A DNA stretch of 64,000 nucleotides from Heligmosomoides polygyrus polygyrus (taxonomy: Eukaryota; Nematoda; Chromadorea; Rhabditida; Heligmosomidae), in contig OX377202.1 of the NCBI GenBank assembly GCA_947396885.1, forward strand, positions 81,254,643-81,318,642, written 5' to 3'. The notes under the pieces are model-generated. The model was not told the DNA's origin. It saw only the letters and a program-made list of their open reading frames with translations, and searched no databases. Shown here in pieces: positions 35,231-47,700 of the stretch (positions are counted from its first letter, which is position 1; each line of letters opens with the position of its first letter). The position numbers and the translations under genes were made by a program.

Positions 35231-37229
35231 TTATAAGACTTATAAGACTTAAAAAATTAGATGCTCTTACCTTACTTTTCGTGAAAGCCAAAAAGCTTCT
35301 TGTTATAAAACTTTATGGCTTCAATCTCTGCAGGGTAAAAACTAAATAAATCGAAATTTAGGTGTACGTTAGAAGGAGGTTGCTTAACCAGTCAGCAGTA
35401 ATGTACTGAAATGAGGCAACTTGAATTAGTGATCGAGGACCTTAAAATGACAGAGCCTTGTGCACAATAGAGGATCGCCCAGAGGAGTAGGTAAATAAAA
35501 TGACTTTTCCATAGTTTATTGAAGGTTTGATTCTTCAAAAATTCTTCTGCCGAGCGTTATTGCCAAAGGGAAACAGAGTAGTTCACTTAGATTCACCTAC
35601 GTTCAACTGTCCAACGTTCACAGCTTGAAGGTTGTTACCTGGGCCTTCCTTTGCCAGAAGGATGCGAAGAGTGACAATTTTTCCTTGATTAAATTGGTCT
35701 GTGTTGTTATGACTTGCGACTAGAAGTCAAAAGCGGTGGAATCGTTTGATCCGACCTAATAATTACGGCCCTTCTCTTCCATCGGCTTTGCAATGGGCTC
35801 ATCTCCTCTAGATTCTACTGGATTGCGTATATATATATGTAGTTTTTCTTCGATCAACAACAAAGCCGTTTACTCGTGTAGGTCGTAGAGAATTCTTGTC
35901 AAGGAATCAGGCGCGTGACATTGTTTCCCATACGCAGGATGGAGGATTAGCCATGCGGACAATAGAACTGCATTAACAACGCAGAACTTTTCCTCCTTCC
36001 TTGTACGTTTCTCACCGGAGATAGCCTCACGCGTGGCTCTTGGCGCAGCCGACGGGCTGATGTGCTTTGTCGCAGCTTTGATATGATTCACGGATTACAC
36101 ATCGCTAGGCGCGATTGCTCTTAGCAGCTGCTCGTGGATCCAAAAACGAGCGCTGTTGTTGCCCCTGACCGACGTCTTGGTGATGTTCTTCCTCTTCCGC
36201 CTTTTTGCTTTGTTTGTGGCTATATCCAATAGCCTCTACCACTCGCGTGTGCAAACCTTTGAAGTGTTCCTAGCACTTTGCTTGCAAAGAGTAGAGTGAG
36301 AGGTAGAAGAACGATAGAAGGATGGATGTTAATAATCTTTTAAGCGATTGGCCTCAAAAAAAACATCCTTAATTTCTAACGAGTAGAGATACCTGTTGTG
36401 TTTCATCAACCTCACAACATTCTCTGTTTTTATCCTCAAAACGATAGTGTCTGTTACCGTTTTTCTTTTTTCAGGATTTTGTTCCATTGTTCACTTCCCT
36501 CACGACTGTATTTGTAATAAATTATTGTTATTATAAATAATCTACGACATTATCACCAGCACATCTGCTGGTTAATCAATAAGTTCGTGACGATTCCATT
36601 TTCGGACTTATTTTACGATAATTTGCTCGCTACTTGTCAATGCGTATGTCGTTTCCGAAAGATTTATTATTTTGCTCTACAAGGCTAATATATCCGTTTT
36701 TATTCCCATGGCTTAAATGGTTTATTTTTTAGGCTTAAGTATAGAAATGTGCAAGAATTGGCTCAACTTGCAAAAATTCTTCGATTTCCATAGAGACTAG
36801 AAAGCTACAAGGAGGAACCCACTTCTTTCTCTGCTTTACGTTGTCGTAGATTCGTATCTAGTGACAGATCTGTATAGAAGTCGTCGATCCATCTTAGTAG
36901 GAGGGAAGCATCTCTAGAAAAGCAAAACAGTTGGAAATAGTGTGGTCTCCCTCGCCTAGAAAACTACAGTGAAAGTCCTCTCGTTGGCAAGCTTACAATT
37001 TTCCCTTTGTAAACTAGTTCGCATTCAGATTTTTTCGGCGTCGACGAACAGTTAGGCTGCAGCAGAAAATGTTGTGCAGCAATTAGAAGACGTTATTTGC
37101 TTCTGTACGCTTACGAAGCAACCAAGATCCCAATTCTTCGGAAATCCCATCGAAGGCTGATCAAAAATAGTTCCTTCGAATAGCGCATATACACACTTTG
37201 ACAAATAATGCACAAATAATCATGAAGTA

Positions 37230-37580
37230 AAACCAAAAATATTTATTTATTTATTTATGAATACACCCATGAGGATGTGCCTAAACATCATGCTTGTAAG
37301 CAAACGAAAAAACCAAGAAAACAATGAAAGGAGAAAACTAAAGAAAATATGAAAAAAACTTAGTGCCTTCTAAATAGAGCAAGCGCGTCGAGAAGAAGAA
37401 TCGCCATCAGTGAGCGTGGACTTCAAGGGAATAGGGCTTAGGTAGGGCAGGAACACCAACACACAGGCAACATGTTCACTACAAAAACGACTAAACGGAA
37501 ACTTGCCCACAGTATGCTCAGGAGTCATGTCGCACCGCAAAGAGGAAGGGCCTGTGTAATAAATGCTACTTAGTCCCAAC
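37230..37580 (-). mobile_element. possible LINE 3' end
   Basis: TTTATTTATTTATTTATGAA at 37242-37261 followed by ACACCCATGAGGATGTGC resembles the starts of the other minus-strand LINE tails. The 69-codon minus-strand frame after it has no clear motif. Confidence 0.4.
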
Positions 37581-38654
37581 GAAGATAATTATCATAAGCC
37601 AGCTGTATGCATATATGTGACAGACCATACGCCCGATAGACACATAATGGGGCGGCTGTAAGAACTGGCTGTAATTTTGATAATATGAGCGCTACGGACT
37701 TATTGACAATTCCAGAAAAGTTCAACGAACTTGTTGACCAATCCAGAGGTGCAATGAAAACGTCTTAATACATTATGCAAAGTTTTCAGTACGCAGCCGT
37801 AATGCATTCTTCACTGTGGCAGCTGCTCAGAAAACGTAAGCTCTGGGCAAAAGCAACAGAAATAAGGCCCGATGAATGTTTCAGGAAAGCAGGCGGTAAT
37901 TCCGAAGGCCAAGTGGCCATCCTGGTGTGAACCCGTTCTTCAGAATAACCGAGGCGAGATCTGGGTCTTCTACATACTGAGCTATTTGTTGTCCCGCAAT
38001 ATCTTGTTTACCCGTGCTTTAGTCTTATATCATTACTTTGCTGTGAAAGAAATAGAAGGTAAACCTTCCCCACTTTGATAGCAACGAAATGTTTCATGAA
38101 TTTAAGAAATTTGACTAGAGCAAGTGTTGCAATGATTGAAGGGACATCGCGAAGGACAACGACCACCCTAGAACGAAGTGTAGGGTGACAATAAGATGAA
38201 ATTAGAGGAAATTGTGCTCAAATCTTACAATTAGCGTAGCCTCTAGTAAGCAAGCTCCCCGAAAATTTCAATCGAAGGGCTATTTCAAAACTACCTTTAT
38301 CTAGTAAGCTTTTTCATTTTGCGGTATCTACAATGGGAAAGAAAACAGCAAAGCATACGTCACTCTACGGCGCTTCAACGACAGTACGAGAAAAACCCTT
38401 TTCTTTCTATTTTCTGTCTTCATTTTCTAAGCGGTTTCAAAGGGATCTCGCTGTCCAGCGAGTCCGATCGAACGCACTGATATCTACCAGGGAAATGAAC
38501 TTCTAATTTGCTTGACAACTAGACTTAATGTGTGCAAAACCACATTAAGTCTGTTCGTCAGACAACCTGCGTGAATTCGATTCGTTCGCGTCTCGTTTGG
38601 CCTGGCCTGAAATAGACCTACTAAATCAATCAGGCGGGTTCACATGTCTTCCTT

Positions 38655-38920
38655 TTGCAGAAATTCCCTCCACATCCTGTTCCTAGGAGATCCCAGGGAG
38701 CCGGTGGTGCCCTCCTCCAGAGTTCTCCATGGGTGCATCGCAGTGGTTCTTTCCGATCGGCACGTGGTTGCTTCGCTATCGCCACCCATTCAACCCCTCG
38801 AGCCGCCGCAGTCTCTCCCGTCCAGCTCCCCGTCCGTTTCTCTTCACCGCCTCCCTCTCAACGTTTCCAACCGGCCATTCTTTCGCTCAACCCCCATCGC
38901 CGCTCTCTGAACTCATGATC
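38655..38920 (+). other. GC/CT-rich block upstream of alh-8, uncertain coding status
   Basis: After an acceptor-like TTTTGCAG (38653-38660) a frame stays open for 86 codons to a TGA at 38916-38918, with a Pro/Ser/Arg-rich translation; another frame is also open. It ends 130 bp before the alh-8 acceptor. It may be promoter sequence with a CT-rich bias or the last exon of a small gene. I recognise no domain. Confidence 0.25.
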
Positions 38921-39046
38921 TCTGTCGCCTCGTCGCTGTTTCAGTTTTCGCAGCCGCTTTCCACGGGCGCTTTCTCCATTTCACTGGTTTCAAAGTCGCC
39001 CCACTAGCAAGAGTAATCCTTGTTTCCCACTCAAGTGCTTTATTCC

Positions 39047-39065
39047 AGGGACTTGCGGTACAACA
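39047..39065 (+). promoter_or_regulatory. probable spliced-leader trans-splice acceptor and 5' UTR of alh-8
   Basis: TTTATTCCAG ends at 39048, only 17 bp before the ATG of alh-8. An acceptor so close to a first coding exon that begins a mitochondrial presequence is the usual arrangement for SL trans-splicing in nematodes. A short upstream non-coding cis exon would look the same. Confidence 0.55.
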
Positions 39066-41711
39066 ATGCTCTCTCGTGTGGCAAGGATCCCGGTTAGTTG
39101 CCCTTTCGTTTCTTTCCCTTCATTGATTCAAATCGATGGCGTGCAGAAGGGCGCTTACAGCATTTCCGATGACTGGCAATATGTAGCGTGATGCAGCACT
39201 GCTAATCGCGGTGGCGTGATGGCAGTGAAATATGGCGCTTAATTTTTATATTTGCACGAATTATAGTAGTGCAAACGCCGCCATCCACACCCAGGCAAGG
39301 TCAACCTTCTTTACATTTCTTGTTCGCTAGGTTCCGCTACTAATTATTGTCTATTGTCTACTAAATATATTTGAGAAGCGATTTGGTATCATAACATCGG
39401 ACCAAGAACAGTCAATAGATGTAGAACGCAATAGAGATAAAAGGACTGAGCACATTGGCATAAGTTAGAAAAAGTAGAGGAGTATGCCATCATTTAGGGG
39501 AAGGTCACTTCTATTTGTGCTTCACTCCTTTTATTAGTTTTTCGCTCTCTGTGTGATTTATTTTTCCTCGTTTTTACGTCTGTATGCCGCATGTACGATA
39601 TGCCACATGTCGCTTTTGCCTCTATTTCCTCTATGGCAAAACCTATGAATTCGCACACGTGTGGAAAAGGCGATGCAATCATAAGGCGGGGGGGGGGGGG
39701 GCACTCCATAGTCAGTTGTAAGTAAGTAGAATATGTGGTGAAACACATACAACATTATATATATATATGTATATATATATATATTAGGTTGTAACGAATT
39801 AAATGGCACTGGCTCGCGTCATTTTTTGGTGCGTCTTTACGCGTTTGATCAAGAACAAACCGTAACACGTGGCATATCATTTAGAAGCGCAAACTTTGCT
39901 CTACCGGCGAGTACCAAATTTTCTATGAACTTTTACTTTAGAGTTTTATTGACTTTTTTTGCAGATGGACAAAAGGGTAATCCGAGGCATTTACTTGTAT
40001 GAATTCAAGCTGGGCACTACAGCTAAGGAGGCGGACGAGAAGATCAACGCCGCATTCGGTCGGTCAAGGATGTTCCACAATTTGGACGGTGTATCGTTGG
40101 TATCAGAAGTTCCGGAATGGAGATGAGAGCTTGGAAGGACATGAAGGTCGTGGGAGGCATAGAGATGTTGATGAAGACAAGCTGAGAGATGTGGTAGAGG
40201 AGGATCCACACAAAGGTACCAGGGAGATAGCGAAGGTTCTTGGCGTCAGTCACAACACAGCTGCCCGGCATCTGAAGGAAATTGGAAAGACCAAAAAGCC
40301 GGAAAGATGGGTGCCTCACGAGCTGTCTGAGGAGCAAAGAAACCGACGATATGAGATCTCGTCCGCACTGCTTCTACGGAACGAAACGGACCCATTCCTT
40401 GATCGCATCGTAACCTGTGACGAGAAATGGATAATGTACGACAACAGGCGACGATCGGCACAGTGGGTGGACAGCGATGAAAGCCCCATGGTTTTTGCGA
40501 AGCCGGAATTGCACCAAAAGAAAGTAATGGTGACAGTATGGTGGCGTTCGCTGGGAATTATTCACCACAGCTTCCTCCCTCCCGGTGAATCCATCACGGC
40601 AGAGAAGTACTGCATTGAAATTGAAGAAATGATGCAAAAGTTGAAGGATATCCGGCCGGCCTTGGTAAACCGAAGGCGAGTTCTCCTTCTGCACGACAAT
40701 GCTCGCCCCCATGTAGCACGAATGACGTTGCAGAAATTGAATGAGCTGAGCATTGAAACTCTACCACATCCTGCGTTTTCTCCCGACCTCTCCCCAACAG
40801 ACTACCATTTCTTCAAGCATCTTGGCGACTTCTTGGTAGGGAAAATATTCAAATACCAACAGGATGCCGAAAGTGCCTTCGAAGATTTCGTCAATTCCAG
40901 AACTTCTGATTTTTATGCTACTGGGATAAAAAAAAGCTTGTATCACGTTGGCAAACATGCGTAGAATCAGAAGTTTTTTATTTCGATTAATAAACTTGCC
41001 TACAAGCCGAAATATTAACTGTTTAAATCTACAGTGGTTCAGTGCCATTTATTTCGTTACAACCTAATATTAGGTTGGTCGAAAAGTCTTGCAGCACTTG
41101 ACCTGCTTGTTAAATTTGTTAAAGCTCTTACAGTATTGATCTTGTGTGGTGACGTAACAGCGCATCCCCGAAGCTTCCCCAAGCACACTAAGGCCTCGTC
41201 GAGTAGGAACACAGCAACAATGTCAAGCAGCATCTTAAGACCTACCGTCTACTACGATGCAAGGCCATTCCGCAACTACTGCAGCCTCCAACACCTGCGC
41301 TGCATTCAGGGAGAAAGTCATTCACTATTCCACAGGGACCCGTTGGTATCAGAGCCTCAAGGCTGTAGATATCTCTCTCGAAGGTCGACCTCGTTTCGGA
41401 CGCCCCTCTGTTGAAGAAGAAGCCAGCTTGCGCGAAGCCTTCGAAGTGAAGCCAAATTCGACCACTCGAGAATTTGCGGGTGTACGCAAAGCACCGTCGT
41501 GAGGCCACCAACAGGATGCCGAAAGTCCCTTCGAAGATTTCGTCAATTCCAGAACTTCTGATTTTTATGCTATTGGGATGACAAAGCTTGTGTCACGTTG
41601 GCAAAGATGTGTAGAATCAGAAGGTTTTTATTTCGATTAATAAACTTGCCTACAAGCCGAGATATTAACTGTTTAAATTTACAGTGGTTCAGTGCCATTT
41701 ATTTCGTTACA

Positions 41712-41759
<48 letters not shown>

Positions 41760-44700
41760 GCTTACCTGACCCCTCCAGTGCGAACAACCCGTCCTGTCGC
41801 TAAATGAATAAAAAAAATAGTTACAAAAATGTAAACGCTTCGGTGGCAAGTCCCCGTTTAAATTCCCGTGCTACCTAATGTGTGCGCGTCAACTCATCAC
41901 CGGGAGGCAATACGTATAGCCGACTCTGTGACGCCTGCGGCGTATTTTTGTTATTGTTTGTTATTTGATGTTTTTTGTTGTTATCGTTTTTGTTACTGTT
42001 GTGCCTAGTTAGGAGACTCTGAGGTTGGCGGTGGGGGTGGACATGACAAGATGGCAAGAGAACGAAGGGTGGTCTCGTTATAAGGTGCCCCCGCCTTGAG
42101 ATTGCACCGAAAAGGCTTCATTTCGGCCGACAAATTATGTGATCTGCATCGCCATCTCATGCTCTAAATTAGTATGCATTAAGTCCGTGCCGTACAATAT
42201 TAGTAATTATATCCATGTGACAATCGAGCTAGCTCCGGTCTCGAGCAAATGCCACTTTGTAATACAACAACTATACGTAAGGCTCACGCACACTTCTGCG
42301 CGTTGCCGCAGCCCGCGTAACACTGTCGCCGACGTCGCAGGAAACAGCGTCGCCGAAGTATAACATAGGCCTTAGTCATGCCGTTCAGCTCCTTTCAACA
42401 AGGTGTCGTGGTTCCAGCTTTGGGCCTTGAAGCGTTTGCTTGATACTGCGCGTCGCGAGTTCTCTGGAAGGTGGTCTTCTTGTTTGGAACTGAAAAGAAA
42501 GTCAAGCCCTGGGCGCATTCCGTTATGTTTAAACTGCTTAGAAAAAGAAGCTTCCTTCCACGTAGGCCAAACCACACTTGCAGTTCTATTACTTGTTGGT
42601 CGAATTTTGACCTTTTTTAACAATATCCAACAAACAAAATCGCCCTATCGCCGTTACTGGCAGGAAAAAAATTAATCGCCATGATCTTGACAAGTACCGA
42701 CATTACTGTAGAGACCTGCGAGAAGCCTCCGTCGTCGTAACTACAGTTATGGCCGTATCTTTTGATCAAATCCCGAAAAAGCCGCGTTTTCCCGGCTTTT
42801 GCGTCTTTTTGATATAACTCGCTTAAAATTCATTCATTTCAAAAACAAACGATATATTTGAGCTCAGGAGCTCGAGCTCTATCGTATGGCATACATTGTT
42901 TATATGAAGCTATGAAAATGGTCGAAATTGAAAACTTGCGCTCCATTGCGAAGGGCGGTCGCGGACGAGTTGTCGGTCGCAAGCCGTCGAAAACCGTTGC
43001 GTGCTCACAATTCTTCTAGTTTGTGCTTTTTTGGGAAACGGTGGGTATCGTTCGATTCGTCTCTCGGAGATCTACACAACCATTTGTACAACTTCGCCGG
43101 ATCACCGCGTTTTCGCAGTGGGTGGTCAAAGATGACAAATGACTGGGGCAGACCTTTTGCGATTGGAGAAGCGCTCATTTTTCAGGACTTGCATGTTCTC
43201 GGAGTATATAAAACCTGACGTAAAGTGTCCCGTCATGCCAGGAATCCACTGAGAGTGCACCGTGCACTATGCATATAGGATCAACCTATCAATCGAGGGG
43301 AGACAGCTTGTAGTGTGAGCGTTTAGGGAGTCTTATGAGAAATTCTCAGCCGCCCTACTCAGGAGTTGCTCTAAGGCTGTCCAGGTACCCTTTGGAGTGC
43401 GCTGTGCACTATGCATATAGAATGGAACCTATCAATCGAAAAGGGCGAGAGAGCTTGTAGAGTGAGCGTTTGGGGAGCTGATTGCTGTGCTCTGTTCCAC
43501 CGAAACCTAGGAGTGCGCCGTGAACAATGTATATAGGATCGGACCTATCAATCGAGTGGACGCAATAGGGTGTAGAGTGGGCAATTTAGAAGTTTTATGA
43601 GAAATTCTCAGCCGTTCTAGTTAGGAATTGCTCTAACACAGTCTAACTAGCCTTTGGAGTGCCTCATGAACAGTGCATATAGAATCAAACCTATCAATCG
43701 AGTGGGCGCGACAGCTCACAAATTCCACGCGCGGGCGTGTTTGGAGCGCAATAACTCTGTCGAGATCGAATCGTTCCAGCTGCGGCTCGTGGGTTTCGTA
43801 GACAACAGAGAGCTTTAGTAGTCCGCAAAAGTACAGCGTTGTAGCTTGCAGGGGCGAAATTATAGCGGTGTAAAAATGCATGTGAGGCTTGTATGGCTTA
43901 ATTTTTTCCCGATTTCAGTCGATCACTGTGGGAAGACGCGATGAGCCAACAGCCCATAAGCGCGTAGGAGAGCAGAATACTGAAGGCACTTTGCGATGGC
44001 ATGCTCATAACTCCCCTGTTGCCTAAGCTGCTTCGGCCCCATCTGACATTTTAGAGCGGTGGAGGACAGCGGTGAAGTCTCCAGCGCTCTTTCTCGTCCA
44101 CATCTGAGTTTTCAGCACTCGCAGTGGTAACGTTCTATTCAGCTCGAAAAGCTCTATCGAACGGTACCAATCTCGTCCAATTCTAAGAACATCGATTTTT
44201 TGACAATTTCGCATCGAAGACGAGGGCACACTCCAGGCCGCGGCAGAGGGGCGATGACGTCATCAAAAATTGATTTTTCCGAATCGGCCCAAGTTTGGTA
44301 CCATTCGATAGAGCTTTTCATGCTAATACGCTGAATTGAATGGTTTGGCTAAGAGTAGCGAAAACTGTAATCTGAGCCAGTAAGACCGGGGAGAACATCG
44401 AGAAATTTGACACGCGGGTGTGTTCTGAGCGCGATAAAGGATAAAGGATAAAGGATAAAGGATAAAGGACGGCGTTACTCAATCCTGTCTGGGATGCGCC
44501 AGCGCATTCTACTTCTACGGGATGTCGTGGAGGCTACATGAATGCGTATTTGGCCATACAATGACTTGCGGTGGCCGGCCGATGAACAAGTCAGCGCTTT
44601 ATCCTTCCCAGACAAGTCTGGTACCAATTCAACGACCCCGGAGGGATGAAAGGCTTGGTTGGCCTGGGCGGGAAATGCGAACCAGGAACCCGATATCGGG

Positions 44701-47700
44701 TGCACGCGACAGTTGCGCCTCCTCCGACTGCGCTACACGCGCCCATAGCGCGATAACTCTGTAAATTTTGAACCTTTCCAGTTGCAGCTTGTGGGTTTTG
44801 TAGGCAGCAAAAAGTACTAATAGAATTCTGAAACATAGCAATGTAGCATATGATTGGACAAAGTTACAGAGCTGCGAAGATGCAGGTTAGCCTTGTGTGG
44901 CACGATTTTTTCAAATTTCAGTCGACCCCTGCGGGAAGACGCGGAGAGCTAAAGGCCTACAAATGCGCATGATAGCTGAACACTAAATATGCTTTCAGGT
45001 GACATGCTCCCAACTCCCTAGCTTATTAAATTGCCTTAGTTCCAGCTGCCATTTTAGGGTGGCGGGCTTAGCGTTTGAAGTTTCGTGCGCTCTTACTCGC
45101 CCATATCACAGGTTTCCCGAAACTCAATAGTACCGTTCAATTCAGCATTAAAGCTCTATCGAATGGTACCAAACTTGGGCCGATTCGGAAAAATCAATTT
45201 TTGATTACGTCATCGCCCCTCTGCCGCGGCCTGGAGTGCGCCCTCGTCTTCGATGCGAAATTGTTAAAAAAATCGATGTTCTCAGAATTGGACGAGATTG
45301 GTACCGTTCGATAGAGCTTTTCGAGCTGAATAGAACGTTACCACTGCAAGTGCTGAAAACTCAGATGTGGACGAGAAAGAGCGTTGGAGACTTCACCGCT
45401 GTCCTCCACCGCTCTAAAATGTCAGATGGGGCCGAAGCAGCTTAGGCAACAGGGGAGTTATGAGCATACCATCGCAAAGTGCCTTCAGTATTCTGCTCTC
45501 CTACGCGCTTATGGGCTGTTGGCTCATCGCGTCTTCCCGCAGTGATCGACTGAAATCGGGAAAAAATTAAGCCACACAAGCCTCACATGCATTTTCACAC
45601 CGCTATAATTTCGCCTTTTTGCAAACTACAACGCTGTACTTTTGCGGACTACTAAAGCTCTCTCTTGTCTACGAAACCCACGAGCCGCAGCTGGAACGAT
45701 TCGATCTCGACAGAGTTATTGCGCTCCGAACACGCCGCGCGTGCAATTTGCGAGCTGTCGCGCCCACTCGATTGATTGATAGGTTTGATTCTATATGCAC
45801 TGTTCACGAGGCACTCCAAAGGCTAGCTGGACTGTGTTATAGCAATTCCTAACCAGGGCGGCTGAGAATTTTTTTATAAACTCCCCAATCGACCACTCTA
45901 CACCCTGTTGCGTCTACTCGAGTGATGGGTCCGATCCTATATATATATATTGTTCACGGCGCACTCCTAGGTCTTGGCGGAACAGCGTACAGCAATTCCT
46001 CAGTAGACCGGCTGCGAATTTTTGATAAAACTTCCCAAACGCTCACTCTACAAACTGTCCCCCCCCCTCTCGATTGATAGGTTGATCCTGTATGCATAGT
46101 GCACGGCGCACTCTCAGTGGATTCCTGGCATGACGTAACACTTTACGCCATGTTTGATATACTCCGAGAACATGCAAATCCTGAAAAAATAAGCTTCTCC
46201 AATCACAAAGAGTCTGTTCCAGTCATTTTTGCCCACCCAGTTCGAAAATGCGGTGGTCTGATAAAGTTGAGTATATGTTTGTGTAGATCTTGAAGAGACG
46301 AATCGAACGGTACCAACCGCTTCTCAATAAACCTAAAACTGAAGGAGTTATGGGCATGCAACGGTTTTTGACGATTTGCTACCAACAATTCGTCCGCAGC
46401 CGCCCTCCGCAATGGAGCACGATTTTGAACGAAAAACTAACCTTTGAAAAAATTCGGTTGAACTTTGAAATTTTTGGCAATTTTTTAACGCTATCTGATA
46501 GAGCTTGAACTGCTGAACTCCAAAATGTGTTTGCTTTCGCAATTGGTTAACTTCGAAGGAAGTTATTTCGAAAGGCCGAAAAAGTCGGGAAAATGCGGCT
46601 TTTTCGCCATTTTTGAAAAGGCTACGGCCACAGCTGTATGCAGACGGATCATTAATGACATGGGTCGGCTTCAGCAGCAGCGGAAACCTGATTCTTGGCC
46701 AGTCTTCCGCCGTGTCATGGACAATCTGGAGTGCTAAGGTGTTGTCGGGAGGCGGAAGACGTCAGACACATGTTCTGGGGCATTGCTGTAGGACAACGCT
46801 GCAGCCCATGTGTCCATGTCGACCAAATGTTGGCTTCACCGCCGTAACATTCAAGTGACGTACTAGCCTGCCTGCAACCAGATAGAGAACATGTGGGAAC
46901 CTTGGTTCAACGAGTATACGCGAATAAACGACAGTTCAATGACGTGGCGACGAATTTGACTGCTTGGGACACAATCGAAGATAAAATCATCCGGAACCTT
47001 GTCAGCAGAATGCATAGTAGAATGTATGATGTTATAAGAAATAATGGTGGTCTGATCGACTTTTTAATTCTATAAAAGGTTTGCCTATCACGAGTGGATA
47101 CATACTTTTAAAACACCCTTTTTTGAAATAAATTCTGATTCTCGTGTGAGACGAAAGAATTTCCTGAAAGTAAGTGCATACCTATTTTCGACTGCAATCT
47201 AGTGGAGCCAGTGCGGGCCTCCAGAAATGAATGCGAAATGATTGATATACATATGTATAAATTATGAGGCGGATACATACTATTGAAACGCACTGTAGTT
47301 CACTGCGGTATGACTATTAAAGGCATTGCCTTCTGCCGCCCATCAAAGGTGTATATAGCTACATAATAGTTGCTCATCTGAAGAATAGGAAGATTGGGGA
47401 TACCGACTTTTTCTGATGTTCTCAAACTTTCTCTGTTCAGCTTGATAGCAGGACAACATCGAACGAGCTCGATCTGTCTCTGGGCTCCGCCGATCATAGG
47501 TTCTGCTTCTCTCAACCGTAGGCTTTCATCTTCTTTCATCACCACTGCTCCCTGTTGGAACCTATCTGCTGGAAAAAACGCGATTCGTTCACTTGCACTC
47601 TCGTTATTCCTCTTGCACTCCTTTACTCTTATCCCACCTATAATTCTAGTTTATTCAAGTACCTTTGTTCACTGAACTCCACCAAATTTTTACAATGTAG

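Larger units (their letters stand above)
33789..39046. other. intergenic region between lectin and alh-8
   Basis: No gene recognised. It includes the lectin 3' UTR (AATAAA at 34023), a SINE-A fragment at 35155-35230, a possible LINE tail at 37230-37580 and a GC/CT-rich block at 38655-39000 just upstream of alh-8. The stretches 34050-35100 and 35350-37200 are AT-rich and unassigned. Confidence 0.65.
42645..47100 (+). mobile_element. Tc1/Tc3-like transposase relic, split by an insertion
   Basis: Left piece (42645-42743) reads [19 protein letters not shown]. Right piece (46637-47080) reads [15 protein letters not shown], then with frameshifts ENMWEPW / [31 protein letters not shown] and [16 protein letters not shown], the order expected of a Tc1-family transposase C-terminal half. 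The break falls where family members read VFSRR..GGGSLMVW. The 3.9-kb palindrome accounts for the gap. Confidence 0.75.

Noticed and set aside
43633..45852. Mirrored open frames containing [11 protein letters not shown] and [17 protein letters not shown]
   Set aside because: They occur as inverted duplicates inside the palindromic element with frameshifts and no family match, so they look like accidental frames in repeat arms.
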